Source: Hymenobacter sp. BT559
Lineage (GTDB): Bacteria > Bacteroidota > Bacteroidia > Cytophagales > Hymenobacteraceae
Assembly (NCBI RefSeq): GCF_017571525.1
Contig: NZ_JAGETY010000001.1
Coordinates: 558,001-622,000, forward strand
Direction of reading: 5' to 3'
Length of the DNA: 64,000 nt
The position numbers and the translations under genes are program-made. Positions 61,316 to 64,000 of this stretch are shown here, piece after piece. Under the pieces are notes generated by a model. The model ran no database searches. It saw nothing but the letters and a program-made list of their open reading frames with translations, and was not told the origin of the DNA. The first letter of the stretch is position 1, and every line of letters starts with the position of its first letter.

Positions 61316-63295
61316 ATGCAATTCGACCGCAAAGACTACCCCAACGATGTGCTGCTGCGCCTCTACCGCGAGCTGCTGCGCCCACGCCTCATTGAGGAAA
61401 AAATGCTTATTCTGCTGCGCCAGGGTAAGGTGAGTAAGTGGTTTTCGGGCATCGGGCAGGAGGCTATTTCGGTAGGCAGCACGCTGGCGCTCAACGCCGA
61501 CGAATATATTTTGCCGCTGCACCGCAACCTGGGCGTGTTCACCGGGCGCGGGGTGCCGCTAGGGCGGCTCTTTGCGCAGTGGCAGGGCAAAGCCACCGGC
61601 TACACCAAGGGCCGCGACCGCAGCTTCCATTTCGGCACCAACGAGCACCACATCGTGGGCATGATTTCGCACCTCGGCCCGCAGCTGGCCGTGGCCGACG
61701 GCATTGCCCTGGCCGACTTGCTCGATAAAAAGCCGCGCGTCACGCTCACCTACTCGGGCGATGGCGGGGCGAGCGAGGGCGATTTTCACGAGGCCCTGAA
61801 TGTGGCCGCCGTATGGCAACTGCCCGTCATTTTTCTCATCGAAAACAACGGCTACGGCCTCAGCACGCCCAGCAACGAGCAGTTTCGGTTCAAGTCATTC
61901 GTCGACAAAGGCCCCGCCTATGGCATGGAGGCCGTGCAGGTTGATGGCAACAACGTGCTGGAGGTGTATGACAAAATCAAGACCCTGGCCGAAGACCTGC
62001 GCCAAAATCCCCGGCCCGTGCTGGTAGAGGCCCTCACCTTCCGCATGCGTGGCCACGAGGAAGCGAGCGGCACTAAGTACGTGCCCGCCGAGCTCATGCA
62101 GGAGTGGGCCCAGAAAGACCCGGTCGAAAACTACGAAAAATGGCTGCTGGCCGAGGGCATCCTCAGCGAAACCGCTCGGGTGCAAATGCGCGAAAGCATC
62201 AAGCAGGAGATAGACAAAGGCTGGCAGGAAACCGAGGCCGCGCCCGCCCCCGTGGCCGAGGAGGCGCGCGAGCTGGCCGATATGTACGAGCCGTTCACCC
62301 AGCCCGTGGCTAGCCCCCCGGCCGATAGCCCGGCGCCCGAAAGGCGGTTTATCGACGCCATTCAGGAGGGGCTGCGCCAGAGCATGACGCGCTTTCCCGA
62401 GCTGGTGCTCATGGGCCAGGACATTGCCGAGTACGGCGGCGTGTTTAAGATTACCGAAGGCTTCGTGGCCGAGTTTGGCAAGGAGCGCGTGCGCAATACG
62501 CCCTTGTGTGAGTCGGCCATTGTGGGCGCGGGCCTGGGCCTCAGCATCCGGGGCAAGAAGGCGATGGTGGAGATGCAGTTTGCCGATTTTGTGACCTGCG
62601 GCTTCAATCAGATTGTCAACAACCTGGCGAAGAGCCACTACCGCTGGGGCCAGCATGCCGACGTGGTGGTGCGCATGCCCACCGGCGCCGGCACGGCCGC
62701 CGGCCCCTTCCACAGCCAAAGCAACGAAGGGTGGTTTACGCACGTGCCGGGGCTGAAAGTGGTGTACCCTAGCAACCCGCACGACGCCAAGGGCTTACTC
62801 TGCGCCGCGTTTGAAGACCCTAACCCGGTCATGTACTTCGAGCACAAGCTGCTCTACCGCTCGCTGAGCGGGCCGGTGCCCGAGGCGTACTACACCACGC
62901 CCATCGGCCAGGCGGCGCTGGCGCAGGAAGGCGACGAGGTGAGCATCATCACCTACGGGCTAGGGGTGCACTGGGCGCTGGCGGCCTGCAAGGAGTTGAA
63001 TATCAGTGCTGATATTCTGGATTTGCGCACGCTCCTGCCCTGGGATACCGAAGCCGTGGCCCGCTCGGTGCGCAAAAACGGCCGCGTGCTCATCCTGCAC
63101 GAAGACACTCTCACGGGCGGCCTGGGCGGCGAAATCGCGGCCTGGATTGCCGAGCACTGCTTTGCCAGCCTCGATGCGCCCGTGCGCCGCGTGGCCTCGC
63201 TCGATACGGCCGTGCCCTTTGCGCCGCCGCTTGAGGCAGGGTTTTTGCCGCAGCAGCGGCTGCGCGAGCAATTGCAGGCGCTGCGCAACTACTAG
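61316..63295 (+). CDS. 2-oxoacid dehydrogenase E1, fused alpha and beta subunits
   Basis: 659 residues from the ATG at 61316 (MQFDRKDYPNDVLL). Residues 1-340 are E1 alpha: FSGIGQEAISVGSTLALNAD, SFHFGTNEHHIVGM and the thiamin-PP motif YSGDGGASEGDFHEALNVAA ending in IENN. After a linker (VASPPADSPAPER) residues ~345-659 are E1 beta: MGQDIAEYGGVFKITEGFVA, RNTPLCESAIVGAGLGLSIR, MQFADFVTCGFNQIVNNLAK and MPTGAGTAAGPFHSQSNEGW. The fused form is usual in Bacteroidota and resembles branched-chain 2-oxoacid dehydrogenase. It decarboxylates the 2-oxoacid using TPP, made by the thi genes in this window. E2 and E3 are not adjacent. Confidence 0.93.
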   Translation: MQFDRKDYPNDVLLRLYRELLRPRLIEEKMLILLRQGKVSKWFSGIGQEAISVGSTLALNADEYILPLHRNLGVFTGRGVPLGRLFAQWQGKATGYTKGRDRSFHFGTNEHHIVGMISHLGPQLAVADGIALADLLDKKPRVTLTYSGDGGASEGDFHEALNVAAVWQLPVIFLIENNGYGLSTPSNEQFRFKSFVDKGPAYGMEAVQVDGNNVLEVYDKIKTLAEDLRQNPRPVLVEALTFRMRGHEEASGTKYVPAELMQEWAQKDPVENYEKWLLAEGILSETARVQMRESIKQEIDKGWQETEAAPAPVAEEARELADMYEPFTQPVASPPADSPAPERRFIDAIQEGLRQSMTRFPELVLMGQDIAEYGGVFKITEGFVAEFGKERVRNTPLCESAIVGAGLGLSIRGKKAMVEMQFADFVTCGFNQIVNNLAKSHYRWGQHADVVVRMPTGAGTAAGPFHSQSNEGWFTHVPGLKVVYPSNPHDAKGLLCAAFEDPNPVMYFEHKLLYRSLSGPVPEAYYTTPIGQAALAQEGDEVSIITYGLGVHWALAACKELNISADILDLRTLLPWDTEAVARSVRKNGRVLILHEDTLTGGLGGEIAAWIAEHCFASLDAPVRRVASLDTAVPFAPPLEAGFLPQQRLREQLQALRNY

Positions 63296-63312
63296 CCCCG
63301 CCGGGCGGCGTG

Positions 63313-63320
63313 TATCTTGC
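63313..63320 (+). promoter_or_regulatory. Possible -7 box TATCTTGC
   Basis: Near match to TAnnTTTG, 26 bases before the GTG at 63347. Confidence 0.35.
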
Positions 63321-63346
63321 GGATAGTCTAGTTACGTATCCTTGTT

Positions 63347-64000
63347 GTGAAGTTTTTAGCGACGCTATTTTTTCGGGTGGCCGTGCTGCCGCTGCTCTTG
63401 CTGGGGCTGCTGAGCGGCTGCGCGGTGTACGATTCTATCTTTCACCCGCACCGGCTGCCCACGCCCAAGATGGACGCCGTGACCAAGGCCAAAATCAAGG
63501 CCGCCGAAAAAGCGCGCCATAAGGGCCTGTCGCTAAAAGCCGCCGACGACAGCGGCACCAATGCCACAAACACCGACGCGAGCGGCGACCCCTCGGCGCC
63601 GTCGGTGCCCGGGGGCGGGGCCGATGAGAAGAAGAAAACCATGTCGTACAGCGACTTGCCGGAGGGCACGCGCATCAAGTACGACAAGCAGGGCCTAGTG
63701 AGAAAGAGCTTCCTTGACCGTCGGGCCAATAACGGCCGCAAGCTCCACCACTACGATACCCGCCCCCTCACCCCACGCGAAGCGAGCCGCGAAAACCGTA
63801 AGATTCGCAAGAAAGGCCACACCGACGGCCACGGCGGTGGGGGTGGAGCCGCGCCCCGCCACCCGGCCCCGGCACCCGACCGCGCCCCGGATACCAGCCC
63901 CGACGCCATCCCGCTAGCCCCCGCCGAGGTGGCCCCCGCACCCAAGGCCAAGAGCGCTGCTCCCAAGCCCGACCCCACGCAGCCCGCGCCCGCGCCGGCC
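63347..64000 (+). CDS. Pro/Ala-rich lipoprotein, cut by the window end
   Basis: At least 218 residues with no stop before the window edge. The GTG start gives MKFLATLFFRVAVLPLLLLG and then the lipobox LLSGC, so the Cys is lipidated. The mature part begins AVYDSIFHPHRLPTPKMDAV, is Lys-rich, then GTRIKYDKQGLVRKSFLDRR with NNGRKLHHYDTRPLTPREAS and a His/Gly/Pro-rich tail. The charged middle and low-complexity tail suggest an envelope-tethered protein. I do not recognise a domain. A frame open to the edge and a clear lipobox support it as a real gene. Confidence 0.72.
   Translation, partial: MKFLATLFFRVAVLPLLLLGLLSGCAVYDSIFHPHRLPTPKMDAVTKAKIKAAEKARHKGLSLKAADDSGTNATNTDASGDPSAPSVPGGGADEKKKTMSYSDLPEGTRIKYDKQGLVRKSFLDRRANNGRKLHHYDTRPLTPREASRENRKIRKKGHTDGHGGGGGAAPRHPAPAPDRAPDTSPDAIPLAPAEVAPAPKAKSAAPKPDPTQPAPAPA

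Overview
The window looks like a chromosome segment of a GC-rich member of the Bacteroidota, most likely Cytophagales close to Hymenobacter. The evidence is a gliding/type IX secretion C-terminal domain (196-5097), bacillithiol synthesis (bshC), the short-chain type of threonine dehydrogenase, a BT_3928/DoxX gene near DUF1599, folP and cdaA, a fused E1 alpha/beta 2-oxoacid dehydrogenase, and repeated Bacteroidota-type -7 boxes (TAnnTTTG). I see no tRNA or rRNA gene, CRISPR array, transposase, integrase or phage gene. Genus is an inference, not a search result.

Layout. 0.2-7.6 kb: a very large secreted repeat protein with a T9SS type B tail, two small exported proteins and signal peptidase I. 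7.7-18.3 kb: a signalling island with a stand-alone CheB, a CheB/CheR/PAS fusion, a STAS-like protein, a KGG-repeat stress protein, a multi-PAS HisKA_3 histidine kinase, a second STAS-like protein, decayed TPR and LytTR fragments, and an unknown protein. 18.4-27.4 kb: galT and galK, a small lipoprotein, a fatty acid hydroxylase, aroK, an orphan ABC permease, DoxX, DUF1599, folP and cdaA. 27.4-29.2 kb: a third STAS-like gene, a second KGG gene and an orphan NarL-type regulator. 29.3-39.4 kb: kbl and tdh (threonine to glycine) around a frameshifted patatin gene, a hydrolase, TerC, DUF3891, YihY, a barrel-like protein, rlmN and a TonB-C protein. 39.5-45.9 kb: a thiamin operon (TPP riboswitch, thiS-C-D-E-G-H) with a convergent TenI-like gene; no thiF. 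45.9-59 kb: thioesterase, mnmD-like, zinc-ribbon, DUF2157 and GDYXXLXY-like proteins, exbD, a 5-formyl-THF cyclo-ligase, bshC, rimO, pheS, two small exported proteins and an M16 peptidase. 59-64 kb: an FAD dehydrogenase, a His/Lys-rich ORF without a normal start codon, E1 alpha/beta, and a lipoprotein cut by the window end.

The most interesting pattern is the double occurrence of STAS-like plus KGG plus two-component genes at 12-17 kb and 27-29 kb. The kinase at the first site has no regulator beside it and the regulator at the second site has no kinase, so they may be partners. The STAS-like proteins carry no serine at the usual phosphorylation position. A second theme is short inverted repeats of at least four kinds. 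They sit in intergenic gaps, interrupt the thiamin operon, and in places have become part of genes (the mnmD tail, the N-termini of bshC and folP). CTAG-centred palindromes are also much commoner than expected.

Most listed starts were moved downstream from the longest frame to fit signal peptides, family starts or promoter boxes. All functions come from reading motifs by eye; no database search was run.
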